DNA from: Buchnera aphidicola (Cinara piceae)
GTDB lineage: Bacteria; Pseudomonadota; Gammaproteobacteria; Enterobacterales; Enterobacteriaceae
Assembly (NCBI RefSeq): GCF_900699035.1
Contig: NZ_LR217739.1
Location: 310,001-374,000 of the forward strand
Direction of reading: 5' to 3'
Length of the DNA stretch: 64,000 nucleotides
The translations under genes were made by a program, and so were the position numbers. Shown here piece after piece: positions 40,122-50,454 of this stretch. Each line of letters begins with the position of its first letter. The first letter of the stretch is position 1. A model generated the notes under the pieces. It ran no database searches, had not been told where the DNA came from, and was given only the letters and a program-made list of their open reading frames with translations.

Positions 40122-40733
40122 ATGACATTGGTTCAAAAAATAAAAAAAAATATTTCTTTAATACCTTTTGTAATTGATAAAGATTCTCAAGGAGAAAGAT
40201 CATATGATATTTTTTCACGTTTATTAAAAGATAGAATTATTTTTATAACTGGAACAATTAATGATCATCTTGCTAGTAATGTTGTATCTCAAATATTATT
40301 TCTAGAATCAGAAAACAAAAAAAAAGATATTTTTTTATATATTAACTCACCTGGAGGAATAATTACTTCTGGTTTATCTATTTATGATACTATGCAATTC
40401 GTTCAACCTAATATCAATACAATATGTCTAGGACAAGCTTGTTCAATGGCCGCTATATTATTATGTGCTGGAAAAAAAGGCAAACGTTTTTGTTTACCTC
40501 ATGCAAGGGTTATGCTGCATCAACCATTAGGTGGATTTCAAGGACAGGCTTCAGATATTATAATACATGCAAAAGAAATAAAAAAAGTAAAAAAAATAAT
40601 CAATAAATTATTGTCCTACCACACTAATATACCTATTAAAAAAATAATAAAAGATACAGAAAGAGATTTTTTCTTTTCTCCTAAAGAAGCTATTAAATAT
40701 GGACTCATAGACTCAATTTTAAAAAATAGATAA
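40122..40733 (+). CDS. clpP: ATP-dependent Clp protease proteolytic subunit
   Basis: Serine peptidase forming the 14-mer chamber used by ClpX. It is 203 residues (E. coli 207). Catalytic Ser in [12 protein letters not shown], His in [14 protein letters not shown], Asp in [36 protein letters not shown] precedes the ATG as a good ribosome-binding site. clpX follows after 46 bases. Confidence 0.97.
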   Translation: MTLVQKIKKNISLIPFVIDKDSQGERSYDIFSRLLKDRIIFITGTINDHLASNVVSQILFLESENKKKDIFLYINSPGGIITSGLSIYDTMQFVQPNINTICLGQACSMAAILLCAGKKGKRFCLPHARVMLHQPLGGFQGQASDIIIHAKEIKKVKKIINKLLSYHTNIPIKKIIKDTERDFFFSPKEAIKYGLIDSILKNR

Positions 40734-40779
40734 TAATATTTACTATAAATTATATAAAAAAATTATAATAGAGAAAAAT

Positions 40780-42039
40780 ATGGATAATACTATAAATAAG
40801 AAAAAAATTATATTTTGTTCTTTTTGTAAAAAAAAAGAAAACAAAGTAAAAAAAATAATTAGCGGATTTTCAGGGAATATTTGTGATCAATGTATTTTAT
40901 TATGTAATGATATTTTAAATAAATATAATTTTCAAAAAAATAATCAAATAATTCCATTAAAAACGCCAAAAGAAATAAAAAAATATTTAGATAAATTTAT
41001 AATAGGCCAAAAAAAAGCTAAAAAAATAATTTCAGTTGCAGTATATAATCATTACAAAAAATTAAATTATTTATTACAGGATGATCATAATATCAAATTA
41101 GAAAAAAGTAATATTTTATTAATTGGACCAACCGGTACGGGAAAAACATTAATTGCTGAAACATTAGCAAAATATTTAAAAGTACCATTTTCTATTGCTG
41201 ATGCTACAACATTAACAGAAGCTGGTTATGTTGGAGAAGATGTAGAAAATATTTTAAGAAGATTAATAGAAAATAGTAATTATAATGTTAAACAAGCAGA
41301 AAAAGGAATTATATATATTGATGAAATAGATAAAATTACAAAAAAATCAGAAAATATTTCCATTACTCGTGATGTATCAGGAGAAGGTGTACAACAATCT
41401 TTATTAAAAATAATAGAGGGAAAAATAGCTTCTGTACCTATTAAAGGCGGGAGAAAACATCCTGAACAAGAAACCTGGAAAATTGACACTTCAAAAATTC
41501 TATTTATATGTGGAGGAGCATTTTTTGGATTAGAAAATATTATATCTAATCGTATATATAATAAATATAAAATTGGATTTAATATAAAAAATAAAAAAAA
41601 TATTCATAAAAAAGAAAAATTTAATCACACGAGTTCTCTACAACCTACAGATTTAATTAAATATGGTTTAATACCAGAATTTGTTGGTAGATTACCAATA
41701 ACTGTTATGCTTAAAAATTTAACAAAAATAGATTTAATTAACATACTTTATAAACCAAAGAACGCTTTAATAAATCAATATAAAAAGTTATTTTCTTTAG
41801 ACAATATTAAATTAAAAATTGATAAATCAGCTCTAACGGAAATAGCAAAACAAGCAATTAAAAAAAAAACTGGAGCAAGAGGATTACGGTCAATTTTAGA
41901 ATCAATTTTGTTAGATACAATGTATAAAATACCTACGTTGAAAAATGTAACTAGTATTTATATCAATAAATCTGTCGTACAACGAAATAGTTCGCCGAAA
42001 TTATTTTTTTTAGAAAAAAAAACAGATAAAAACATATGA
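40780..42039 (+). CDS. clpX: Clp protease ATP-binding subunit ClpX
   Basis: AAA+ unfoldase that feeds ClpP. It is 419 residues (E. coli 424). The N-terminal zinc domain has CSFC...CDQC; Walker A is [16 protein letters not shown]; the pore loop region reads [10 protein letters not shown]; Walker B is [10 protein letters not shown]; sensor regions are PEFVGRLP and [11 protein letters not shown]. The IGF-type ClpP-docking loop reads YKIGFNIKN. It ends in TGA, the only TGA stop I found among the complete genes here. Confidence 0.97.
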   Translation: MDNTINKKKIIFCSFCKKKENKVKKIISGFSGNICDQCILLCNDILNKYNFQKNNQIIPLKTPKEIKKYLDKFIIGQKKAKKIISVAVYNHYKKLNYLLQDDHNIKLEKSNILLIGPTGTGKTLIAETLAKYLKVPFSIADATTLTEAGYVGEDVENILRRLIENSNYNVKQAEKGIIYIDEIDKITKKSENISITRDVSGEGVQQSLLKIIEGKIASVPIKGGRKHPEQETWKIDTSKILFICGGAFFGLENIISNRIYNKYKIGFNIKNKKNIHKKEKFNHTSSLQPTDLIKYGLIPEFVGRLPITVMLKNLTKIDLINILYKPKNALINQYKKLFSLDNIKLKIDKSALTEIAKQAIKKKTGARGLRSILESILLDTMYKIPTLKNVTSIYINKSVVQRNSSPKLFFLEKKTDKNI

Positions 42040-42164
42040 TATGATAATCTATTATGAGAAATAAATATAAAATAAAAAAATATTCACTATATATGAATAC
42101 TATGATTAAAAAAAGATAATTATAAAAATTTTTGTATATTAAAAAACTAAAAAGAGAGATATAT

Positions 42165-44513
42165 ATGAATTCTGGGTATTCAGAAAATATTAGTATTCCA
42201 ATACTACCCTTACGTGATATTGTAGTGTACCCGTATATGGTTACCCCTTTATTTATCGGTCGAAAAAATTCCATTAAATGTATAGAATTTTCTATGAAAA
42301 GTGATAGAAAAATACTCCTAATTACACAAAAAGAAGCAAAAACGGAAAATCCAAAAAAAAATGATTTATTTAACATTGGAACGGTTGCAAAAATTTTACA
42401 AATTTTACATTTACCAGACGGAACAATCAAAATAGTTATTGAAGGAAAAAAAAGAGCAAAAATAAAAAATATAAAAAAAAATGATAATTACTATTTAGCT
42501 AAAATTAAATATATAAAACCTAAAAAAATAAAAGAAATAGAAAAGAAAGTATTAATTAAAACTACCATCAATCAATTTAAAAGATATATTGAGTTAAATA
42601 AAAAAATACCAATAGAAATTTTTGATTCATTAAAAAAAATTAATAATATAGAAAAATTAAGTGATATTTTAGCATATCATATGCCTTTAAAAATAAATGA
42701 AAAACAAACATTATTAGAAATGTCATATACCAAAAAACGTTTAGAATTTTTAATAGGAATAATGGAATCTGAAATTGATTTATTAAAAATAGAAAAAAAC
42801 ATAAGAAATAGAATAAAACAACAAACGGAAAAAAATCAAAGAGAATATTTTTTAACGGAACAAATTAAAGCAATTCAAAAAGAATTGGGTGATTCAGAAA
42901 GTTCTATTGATGAAAATGAAAAATTAAAAAAAAAAATAAAGTTAGCAAAAATGCCTAAAGAAGCAAGAAAAAAAACACAAGCAGAATTAAAAAAACTACA
43001 AATGATGTCACCTATGTCAGCTGAAGCTACAGTTGTTAGAAACTATGTAGAATGGATGATACAAGTTCCATGGAATAAAAAAAGTAAAATTAAGAAAAAT
43101 ATTCAAACTGCTCATAAAATTTTAAATATTGATCATTTTGGATTAGATGATGTAAAAGAACATATTTTAGAATATTTAGCAGTTCAAAATAGAATAAGAA
43201 AAATTAAAGGTCCAATTTTATGTCTAGTAGGCCCACCAGGAATTGGAAAAACTTCACTAGGAAAATCAATTGCTAGAGCAACAGGCAGAAAATATATTCG
43301 TATGGCATTAGGAGGAATAAGAGATGAAGCTGAAATAAGAGGACATAGAAGAACATATATTGGATCTATGCCTGGAAAGTTAATGCAAAAAATAACAAAA
43401 TCAGGTGTAAAAAATCCTCTTTTCTTATTAGATGAAATTGATAAAATGGCATTTGATATACGTATAGATCCAGCAGCTGCTTTATTGGAAGCGTTAGACC
43501 CTGAACAAAATAATTCTTTTAATGATCATTATTTAGAAATAGATTATGACTTATCAGAAGTAATGTTTATTGCTACTTCTAATTCGATGAATATACCCGC
43601 TCCTTTATTAGATAGAATGGAAGTTATTAGATTATCTGGATATACTGAAGAAGAAAAAATAAATATCGCAAAAAAATACTTACAACCAAAACAAATGAAA
43701 GAAAATGCTTTAAAAAAAACAGAATTGTCTATCCAAGATAATGCATTAATAAATATAATACGGTATTATACAAGAGAATCAGGAGTTAGAAATCTTGAAA
43801 GGTCTATATCAAAAATTTGTAGGAAATCTGTTAAAAAAATTTTATTAGATAAAAACAGTAATAATATTATTATTAATCAAAAAAACTTAAAAAATTATTT
43901 AGGTATTAAAAAATATACATATGGAAAAATAAATAAAAATAATCAAATTGGGCAAGTAATAGGATTAGCTTGGACAGAAATGGGAGGTGATTTATTAACT
44001 ATTGAATGCACATGTGTTCCAGGTAAAGGTAAACTACTATATACTGGATCTCTCGGAAAAGTTATGCAAGAATCTATCCAAACTGCTTTAACAGTCGTTC
44101 GATCACAAGCTAAAAAATTAGGTATTCATAAAGATTTTTATCATAAAAATGATATTCATGTACATGTTCCGGAAGGCGCTACACCAAAAGACGGGCCTAG
44201 TGCAGGGGTAACTATGTGTACAGCAATAGTATCTTGTTTAACAAATAATCCAGTTAAATCTGATATTTCTATGACCGGTGAAATTACTTTACGAGGTCAA
44301 GTATTAAATATAGGCGGTTTAAAAGAAAAATTAATAGCAGCGCATAGAGGGGGGGTTAAAAAAGTTTTAATTCCTTATGGAAATAAAAGAGATTTATCAG
44401 AAATACCTAAAAATATTCTTTCTAATTTAGATATATGTCCTATAAAAAACATAGAAGAAATATTAATACTTTCTTTAGAAAGAAATCCTTATATTCATAA
44501 TAAAAATAAATAA
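42165..44513 (+). CDS. lon: ATP-dependent protease Lon
   Basis: Single-chain AAA+ serine protease for abnormal and regulatory proteins. It is 782 residues (E. coli 784). N-terminal substrate domain SIPILPLRDIVVYPYMV; Walker A GPPGIGKTSLGKSIA; Walker B PLFLLDEIDKM; catalytic Ser in PKDGPSAGVTM and Lys in GGLKEKLIAAHRGG. The ATG at 42165 has AGAGAGA upstream and matches the family start; an in-frame ATG 33 bases earlier is rejected. It is downstream of clpX as in E. coli. Confidence 0.97.
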   Translation: MNSGYSENISIPILPLRDIVVYPYMVTPLFIGRKNSIKCIEFSMKSDRKILLITQKEAKTENPKKNDLFNIGTVAKILQILHLPDGTIKIVIEGKKRAKIKNIKKNDNYYLAKIKYIKPKKIKEIEKKVLIKTTINQFKRYIELNKKIPIEIFDSLKKINNIEKLSDILAYHMPLKINEKQTLLEMSYTKKRLEFLIGIMESEIDLLKIEKNIRNRIKQQTEKNQREYFLTEQIKAIQKELGDSESSIDENEKLKKKIKLAKMPKEARKKTQAELKKLQMMSPMSAEATVVRNYVEWMIQVPWNKKSKIKKNIQTAHKILNIDHFGLDDVKEHILEYLAVQNRIRKIKGPILCLVGPPGIGKTSLGKSIARATGRKYIRMALGGIRDEAEIRGHRRTYIGSMPGKLMQKITKSGVKNPLFLLDEIDKMAFDIRIDPAAALLEALDPEQNNSFNDHYLEIDYDLSEVMFIATSNSMNIPAPLLDRMEVIRLSGYTEEEKINIAKKYLQPKQMKENALKKTELSIQDNALINIIRYYTRESGVRNLERSISKICRKSVKKILLDKNSNNIIINQKNLKNYLGIKKYTYGKINKNNQIGQVIGLAWTEMGGDLLTIECTCVPGKGKLLYTGSLGKVMQESIQTALTVVRSQAKKLGIHKDFYHKNDIHVHVPEGATPKDGPSAGVTMCTAIVSCLTNNPVKSDISMTGEITLRGQVLNIGGLKEKLIAAHRGGVKKVLIPYGNKRDLSEIPKNILSNLDICPIKNIEEILILSLERNPYIHNKNK

Positions 44514-44558
44514 AAAAATGTGAAAAAAAATTTGAATAAAGTTGTAATATCTATAATA

Positions 44559-44590
44559 TAGCTAGAAGAATCTTATATTCTTACTAGCTA
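44559..44590. terminator. Strong 13-bp hairpin downstream of lon
   Basis: TAGCTAGAAGAAT (44559-44571) pairs with ATTCTTACTAGCTA (44577-44590), 13 pairs with one bulged A and loop CTTAT. It lies 45 bases after lon and 69 before ppiD. No T-run follows on the plus strand. It may act as a transcript end or 3' stabiliser for clpPX-lon. In E. coli hupB sits between lon and ppiD; that gene is absent here. Confidence 0.55.
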
Positions 44591-44659
44591 AGAAAAATAT
44601 TAAACAATAAAAAAATGTCTATAATCAATAAATGATATAATTAAAAGGTTAATGTTACT

Positions 44660-46492
44660 ATGTCTTTATCAAACAGTTTTTATAAAAAAAATATTTTAAT
44701 AACTATTACTACTATCATTATATCATCTATAATATTAAGTAATATTGCTGGAATTCTTATAAATAAAAAAGAATTACCTTTTATCACTATTAATAAAGAA
44801 AAAATATATTATAAAATATTACAATTAAGTTATAATATTATTAAAAAAAAAACAACCGCTGATATTAAAAATATTCTACACGACCAAATAAAAAAAAAAG
44901 AATATAAACAATATGTTCTTCAACAAATAATTATAAAAATAATTAATGAAGTTCTTTTAAAACAATATGTAAATCTTATTAATCTAAATATGTTAGAAAA
45001 GTATGCAAAAGATATAATTTTTTCTTCAAAATATTTTAATATTAATAATTCTTTTAATTATAAAAAATATGTGAAGTTTATTAATTTTATTATGCATTCA
45101 CATAGTCAATATATTAATGCACTAAAAAAGAAAATAGCAGTTCAATATTTGATAAAATTATTATTAAAATCAATTATAATTTTAAAAGAAGATATAAAAA
45201 ATAAATTTAAAAAAATAATTAATAAAAAAAATATACAAATTATTAATTTTAAAATTGATTTAAAAAAAATAGAAAAAAAAAATAATATTAATGATATTGA
45301 AAAATATTTTCATTTAAATAAAGAAAAATTTTACAAACCTGAGTCTAAAATTATTAAAGTAACTCACTTAAAAAAAAAACAACATATAAAAAATAATAGT
45401 ACACAATTAACTTTAAAATATATAAAAAAAAAAATAAAAAAACAAAAATATAATTTTAATTTAATTAAAATTAATTGTTTAAAAATAAAAAATTTTTTTT
45501 TAAACATGCTTCAAAAAAAAAAAATATATACAGCAATAAAAAATAAAATATTTAAAAAAAAAAATAAAAAAATACGTTTAGGATGGATTCAATTTAAAAA
45601 TATACCTAAAATTATAAAAAAATTTCAATTAAAAAAAATAGGAGATTATACTAAAATAATATTTTATAAAAATAATTTTTTTATTTTTAAGTTAAATTCT
45701 GTAAAAAAAATAAATAATAAAAATATGTGTATGATTAAAAATCATATTATAAAAAAAAATAAACACCAAAAAAATGTTTTCAAAAATATTATTTTAAATA
45801 ATATGTTGTCTATTCTATTAAATGAAAATAATTTAAAATTAAAAAACTTATTACCAAAAAATTCTATAAAAACATATACAAAAAAAATAATTCAATCTTC
45901 TCGAAAAATTAAAAATGACTACTTAAATACATTTAATAAATATATAAAAAAAATTTTTTTCTCTAAAAAAAAATCAAGTATTAATCAAAAAATACAAACA
46001 TATACAAATAAAAAAAAACATATTTATTTACTACAAATGAAATCATATATTACAAAATCTTTACCAGAAAAAAAAATAATTTATAAAAAAATATTAAATA
46101 ATTTTGCTTTAAAAAAAATGTATAAAAAAAATTATATATATATAAAAAATTTATTACTCGAAAATTACAATAAAAAAAATTTTTTTTTCAATAAAAATCC
46201 TATATATACTTATAATCCTCAAACATTATTATTTAATAATAATAATGAAATAAAACAAATCATCAAACAACTACCACCTATAAAAAATAATAAGTGTATA
46301 TATATTTTTTTTAAAACACCTAAACAACAAAACTATCTAATAGTTTTTAAAAAAGAATTTTTTGAAAAAATTGATAAAACAGAAAAATACTTAATTTATC
46401 CACAAATTAAACAACATTTAAAAATAAAAGTAATAACAACAATTTTACAAAATTTATATAAAAAATCTAAAATTACATTTAATTCTAATTAA
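44660..46492 (+). CDS. ppiD: Periplasmic folding chaperone PpiD
   Basis: Membrane-anchored SurA-like chaperone with parvulin-like domains, working on exported proteins near SecYEG. It is 610 residues (E. coli 623). One N-terminal membrane helix (about 13-33) is followed by a SurA-type region: ITINKEKIYY, VLQQIIIKIINEVLL, SSKYFNINNSFNYKKYVKFIN, then YINALKKKIAVQYLIKLLL. The rest is highly diverged and lysine-rich. The assignment leans on length, anchor, the N-domain pattern and the lon-ppiD-mdlA order; an isomerase motif is not obvious. It may keep only chaperone function. Confidence 0.82.
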   Translation: MSLSNSFYKKNILITITTIIISSIILSNIAGILINKKELPFITINKEKIYYKILQLSYNIIKKKTTADIKNILHDQIKKKEYKQYVLQQIIIKIINEVLLKQYVNLINLNMLEKYAKDIIFSSKYFNINNSFNYKKYVKFINFIMHSHSQYINALKKKIAVQYLIKLLLKSIIILKEDIKNKFKKIINKKNIQIINFKIDLKKIEKKNNINDIEKYFHLNKEKFYKPESKIIKVTHLKKKQHIKNNSTQLTLKYIKKKIKKQKYNFNLIKINCLKIKNFFLNMLQKKKIYTAIKNKIFKKKNKKIRLGWIQFKNIPKIIKKFQLKKIGDYTKIIFYKNNFFIFKLNSVKKINNKNMCMIKNHIIKKNKHQKNVFKNIILNNMLSILLNENNLKLKNLLPKNSIKTYTKKIIQSSRKIKNDYLNTFNKYIKKIFFSKKKSSINQKIQTYTNKKKHIYLLQMKSYITKSLPEKKIIYKKILNNFALKKMYKKNYIYIKNLLLENYNKKNFFFNKNPIYTYNPQTLLFNNNNEIKQIIKQLPPIKNNKCIYIFFKTPKQQNYLIVFKKEFFEKIDKTEKYLIYPQIKQHLKIKVITTILQNLYKKSKITFNSN

Positions 46493-46628
46493 AAAGAAAA
46501 TATTTTAAAAAAATATACATTAAATAAAAATAATAAAATAATTATTTATATATCTTATTTTATATAATAAAATATTATTTTATTTTTTCAAAAACTATCC
46601 TATTTATCATATAAAACAAGGTAATTTT

Positions 46629-48362
46629 GTGGACTTATTTAAAGAATTAAAATGGTATTTTATAAATGAATGGAAAAGATATGTAGGAACGTTTCTTCTA
46701 CTAATAATAATCACATTACTACAGTTACTACCTACACATATTATAGGCTCTACTATTGATTTAATTTTAAACAATCAAACTTCTAATCAAGAGATATTAA
46801 TTAAAACAACACAAATAATTTTAATATCTGTAATTATTTATATACTAAAATATTTTTGGAAAATTTTATTATTTAGTTCATCATATCAACTAGTTTCTCA
46901 ATTAAGAATAAAATTTTGTTCTGCTTTATTAAAAAAAAATTCAATATTTTATTCAGAATATAATAATGGAGATCTAATCTCTAGAGCTACAAATGATATT
47001 GAAAGAGTAGTTTTCTCTATAGGAGAGGGAGTATTAACACTAGCAGATTCTTTCATTACAGGACTTTCAATTTTTATTGTTATGTGTATACATATCAATT
47101 GGAAGCTATCTTGTTTTTCATTAATTCCAATGCCAATTATGGCTATAATTATTAAAAAATGTGGAAATCAATTATATTTAAAATTTCAAAAATCACAAAA
47201 ATATTTTTCTATTTTAAATAATCAAGCTCAAAATAGTTTAAATAATATACATATGATACGAAATTTTAAATTAGAAATAACAGAAATAAAAAAATTTTCT
47301 ACTGCCGTAGAAAATTCCGGAAAAAAGGAATTTCAAGTATCAAAAATAGATGCTCAATTTAATCCAATTATTCATATATCAATTGCTATATCTAATTTAT
47401 TTGCAATATTAGGTGGGAGCTTTCTAATTACTACAGAACAAATAACTTTTGGACAATTGACAAGTTTTATTTTATATTTAGGGTCTATGATTTGGCCTAT
47501 ACTAGCATTTGCATGGATGTTTAATATTTTAGAAAGAGGTAATGTATCCTGGAGGAGAATACAAGAAATTATAATAAATAACAAAAAAGTAGATAAAAAT
47601 AATAAAATTAACAAAATAAATATAAAAAATAATATCTTTATAAATATAAACAAATTCTCTTATCCTAATAGAAAAAAAAAATCATTAAAAAATATAAAAT
47701 TAACTATACCAAATAATTCAACAATTGGTATTTGCGGGCCCACAGGATCAGGAAAAACCACTTTAATACGCTTAATTCAAAAACACTTTGAAATCTCTTC
47801 AGGATTTATAAAACATAATGAAAATGATATAAAGGATATATGTATAAAAAGATGGAGAAAAACAATATCAGTAGTTAATCAAACACCATTTTTATTTTCT
47901 GATAGTATTTTAAATAATATTAGATTTGGAAAACCAGAATCTTCAATACAAGAAATTAAAAATGCAGCAAAATTAGCATGTATACATAATGATATAAAAA
48001 AATTATCTCAAGGATATAATACTCAAGTTGGAGAAAAGGGGGTTAAATTATCAGGAGGGCAAAAACAACGCATTACAATTGCAAGAGCTTTTTTAATTCA
48101 ATCGAAAATTTTTATTTTAGATGACCCATTATCATCTGTTGATCATGATACAGAACATAAAATTATTAAAAATATTCAAAAATATACTAAAGAACATAAA
48201 ATAACAACCATTGTAGTTACTCATAGATTGTCTATATTAGAAAAATTTAATAATATTCTTGTTTTAAAAAAAGGAATAATTTTACAACAAGGTACACATA
48301 AAAAATTATTGTCTGAAAAAAATTGGTACCATAAAATGTATAATTATCAAAAATTTAAATAA
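46629..48362 (+). CDS. mdlA: Multidrug-type ABC transporter half MdlA
   Basis: ABC exporter half, expected to pair with MdlB. It is 577 residues (E. coli 590), with GTG start; the residues after it match the E. coli start. Six membrane helices lie in residues 15-295, and GEGVLTLADSF and LASFAWMF-type segments match MdlA. Nucleotide domain: Walker A GPTGSGKTTL, Q-loop VVNQTPFLFSD, signature LSGGQKQRITIARA, Walker B IFILDDPLSSVD, switch His in VTHRLS. mdlB follows after 45 bases. Substrate unknown. Confidence 0.95.
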   Translation: MDLFKELKWYFINEWKRYVGTFLLLIIITLLQLLPTHIIGSTIDLILNNQTSNQEILIKTTQIILISVIIYILKYFWKILLFSSSYQLVSQLRIKFCSALLKKNSIFYSEYNNGDLISRATNDIERVVFSIGEGVLTLADSFITGLSIFIVMCIHINWKLSCFSLIPMPIMAIIIKKCGNQLYLKFQKSQKYFSILNNQAQNSLNNIHMIRNFKLEITEIKKFSTAVENSGKKEFQVSKIDAQFNPIIHISIAISNLFAILGGSFLITTEQITFGQLTSFILYLGSMIWPILAFAWMFNILERGNVSWRRIQEIIINNKKVDKNNKINKINIKNNIFININKFSYPNRKKKSLKNIKLTIPNNSTIGICGPTGSGKTTLIRLIQKHFEISSGFIKHNENDIKDICIKRWRKTISVVNQTPFLFSDSILNNIRFGKPESSIQEIKNAAKLACIHNDIKKLSQGYNTQVGEKGVKLSGGQKQRITIARAFLIQSKIFILDDPLSSVDHDTEHKIIKNIQKYTKEHKITTIVVTHRLSILEKFNNILVLKKGIILQQGTHKKLLSEKNWYHKMYNYQKFK

Positions 48363-48407
48363 TAAAATATACATTTTTATGTATTTTAATTAAAAATAGG
48401 AAAAAAA

Positions 48408-50159
48408 ATGGAAGATCAACAATATTCTTCATGGAAGATAATAAAACGATTATTATCTTATTATAAAAAAAAAAAATATTTATTATTAATATCATGTATA
48501 TTAATTTTATTAGCAACAGTAACAGAAATTGCTTGCCCTATTATACTTAGTAATTTTATTAATAATGTTTTAAAATATCATGTATTAAAGATGAAAAAAA
48601 ATTTATATTTAATAAGTTTCTTTATAATCTTACAAATATTATCATCATTGTTTAATTATCTTTATACTATATATTTTAGTAAAATATCTACTGAAATTAT
48701 TCAAGAATTACGAATAAACATTATGAATATTGCATTAAAACAACCAATGCAAGTTTTTGATCAAAAACCAATAAATTCAATAATTACTAAAATAACAAAT
48801 GATACAGAATCAGTAAAAGAGTTTTATGAGACAATTTTATCATCTTTTTTAAAAAATTTTATATTATTTAGTATAATCTTAACATCTATGTTTCTATTAG
48901 AGTGGAGAATGGCTTTAATTAGTTCTTTAATGATACCTATCATTTCTATTATTGTTATGATTCATCAATATTATAGTAAACCTATTATTAAAAAAATAAA
49001 ATCATCTTTATCTAATTTAAATAATATAATTAATGAAATTATTAATGGAATTACTATTATTCAGCAATTTAATCAAGAAAAAAGATTTATTGAAAAAATT
49101 AATTATATCAATAATAAAAATTACTTAAATAGAATAAAAACATTAAAAATAGATAATTTATTATTACGGCCATTACTAAACTTAATATCCTCTATTGTTT
49201 TATCTTGTATAATTGTAACATTAAAATTATTTCCAATAGCAATTATCAAAATAAGTATCATACATACTTTTATAAATTATTTAAGACATTTAAATGAACC
49301 TATTATTGCTATTACAGGTCAACAATCACTATTGCAACAAGCTATTGTTTCCGCAGAAAGAATTTTTAAATTTATTGATTCTCCCATAAAACAATATGGA
49401 AATGATCTTGCATTATTAAGAAGTGGAGAAATAAAATTTAAAAATGTATGTTTCACTTATCCAGGGACAGAAAAAAAAATTTTACACAATATTAACATAA
49501 ATATTCCAGATAAAAGTTGTGTAGCATTAGTCGGGAAAACAGGAAGTGGAAAAACTACATTATCTAATTTAATTTTAGGGCATTATACTGTCACACAAGG
49601 AAAAATATATATAGATAAAAAATCCATAAACACCCTATCAAATAATACATTACGTGAAAATATTTCTATCGTTCAACAGGAACCTACTATTTTATATGAT
49701 AATTTAATTAATAATATATCACTTAATAGGAAAATAGAAGAAAAAAAAGTTATTAATGCATTATATAAAAGTCAATTAAAACAACTGATTGAAACATTAC
49801 CAAATGGATATATGTCAATAATTGGACAAAATAGTGATTCTCTTTCTCAAGGGCAAAAACAATTAATAGGTATTGCTAGAATATTAGTTTCTAATCCTAA
49901 AATACTAATTTTTGATGAAGCGACAGCTAGTATTGATTCTGAATCTGAACAAAAAATACAAAAAATATTATCTTCTATTCAAAAAAAATCTACAGTAATA
50001 ATTATAGCTCATAGATTATCTACAATAATAAATTGTAATATAATTATAGTTTTAGAAAAAGGGAAAATAATTGAAATAGGAAATCATCAACAATTATTAC
50101 AAAAAAAAGGATTATACTATAAAATGTTTACATATCAACATGATTATAAAAATATTTAA
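48408..50159 (+). CDS. mdlB: Multidrug-type ABC transporter half MdlB
   Basis: Partner of MdlA. It is 583 residues (E. coli 593). Membrane domain in residues 20-300; nucleotide domain has Walker A GKTGSGKTTL, Q-loop VQQEPTILYD, signature LSQGQKQLIGIARI, Walker B ILIFDEATASID, and switch His in AHRLSTI. Signature LSQGQ differs from the LSGGQ of MdlA, as in E. coli MdlB, which suits an asymmetric heterodimer. It is one of few transporters kept in Buchnera, so it may matter for exchange with the host. Confidence 0.95.
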   Translation: MEDQQYSSWKIIKRLLSYYKKKKYLLLISCILILLATVTEIACPIILSNFINNVLKYHVLKMKKNLYLISFFIILQILSSLFNYLYTIYFSKISTEIIQELRINIMNIALKQPMQVFDQKPINSIITKITNDTESVKEFYETILSSFLKNFILFSIILTSMFLLEWRMALISSLMIPIISIIVMIHQYYSKPIIKKIKSSLSNLNNIINEIINGITIIQQFNQEKRFIEKINYINNKNYLNRIKTLKIDNLLLRPLLNLISSIVLSCIIVTLKLFPIAIIKISIIHTFINYLRHLNEPIIAITGQQSLLQQAIVSAERIFKFIDSPIKQYGNDLALLRSGEIKFKNVCFTYPGTEKKILHNININIPDKSCVALVGKTGSGKTTLSNLILGHYTVTQGKIYIDKKSINTLSNNTLRENISIVQQEPTILYDNLINNISLNRKIEEKKVINALYKSQLKQLIETLPNGYMSIIGQNSDSLSQGQKQLIGIARILVSNPKILIFDEATASIDSESEQKIQKILSSIQKKSTVIIIAHRLSTIINCNIIIVLEKGKIIEIGNHQQLLQKKGLYYKMFTYQHDYKNI

Positions 50160-50203
50160 TTATATGATTATTAAAATAAATAATTCAAAAAAATAATTTT
50201 GCT

Positions 50204-50314
50204 ATCACCTGTTAGAAGATATTATAAAACCTATATCGTTTAATTTGGCTGCTTCTTTCCAGATCTGACCAGTTGATTAATTGAATAGAATTATAATTAT
50301 ATCCTAACAGGAGA
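50204..50314 (-). ncRNA. ffs: 4.5S signal recognition particle RNA
   Basis: About 111 nt on the strand opposite mdlB and dnaX. The conserved Ffh-binding tip reads GGTCAGATCTGGAAAGAAGCAGCC in pieces: GGTCAGA, the GGAA tetraloop, and AGCAGCC. The ends pair: CCTGTTAG (50208-50215) with CTAACAGG (50304-50311). It matches E. coli 4.5S RNA in the tip almost base for base, while the distal stem has drifted to A+T. Exact ends are estimated to within a few bases. Confidence 0.93.
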
Positions 50315-50454
50315 ATATTAATAATTAAAAACAATTATTAATCAAAATAAAATTTATTTCAACAATAATTTTTATTAATATATCATATATATTTTAAAAA
50401 ATATATATTTTTAACATAAAAATTTTTAAATGAAAAAGTTTAATATGGAGAAAA

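Noticed and set aside
41963-42430. 155-codon minus-strand ORF over the clpX/lon junction
   Set aside because: Antisense to conserved coding sequence, no family resemblance, and its composition mirrors the sense genes.
50160-50454. Leader region or riboswitch of dnaX
   Set aside because: The structured part is the SRP RNA on the opposite strand.
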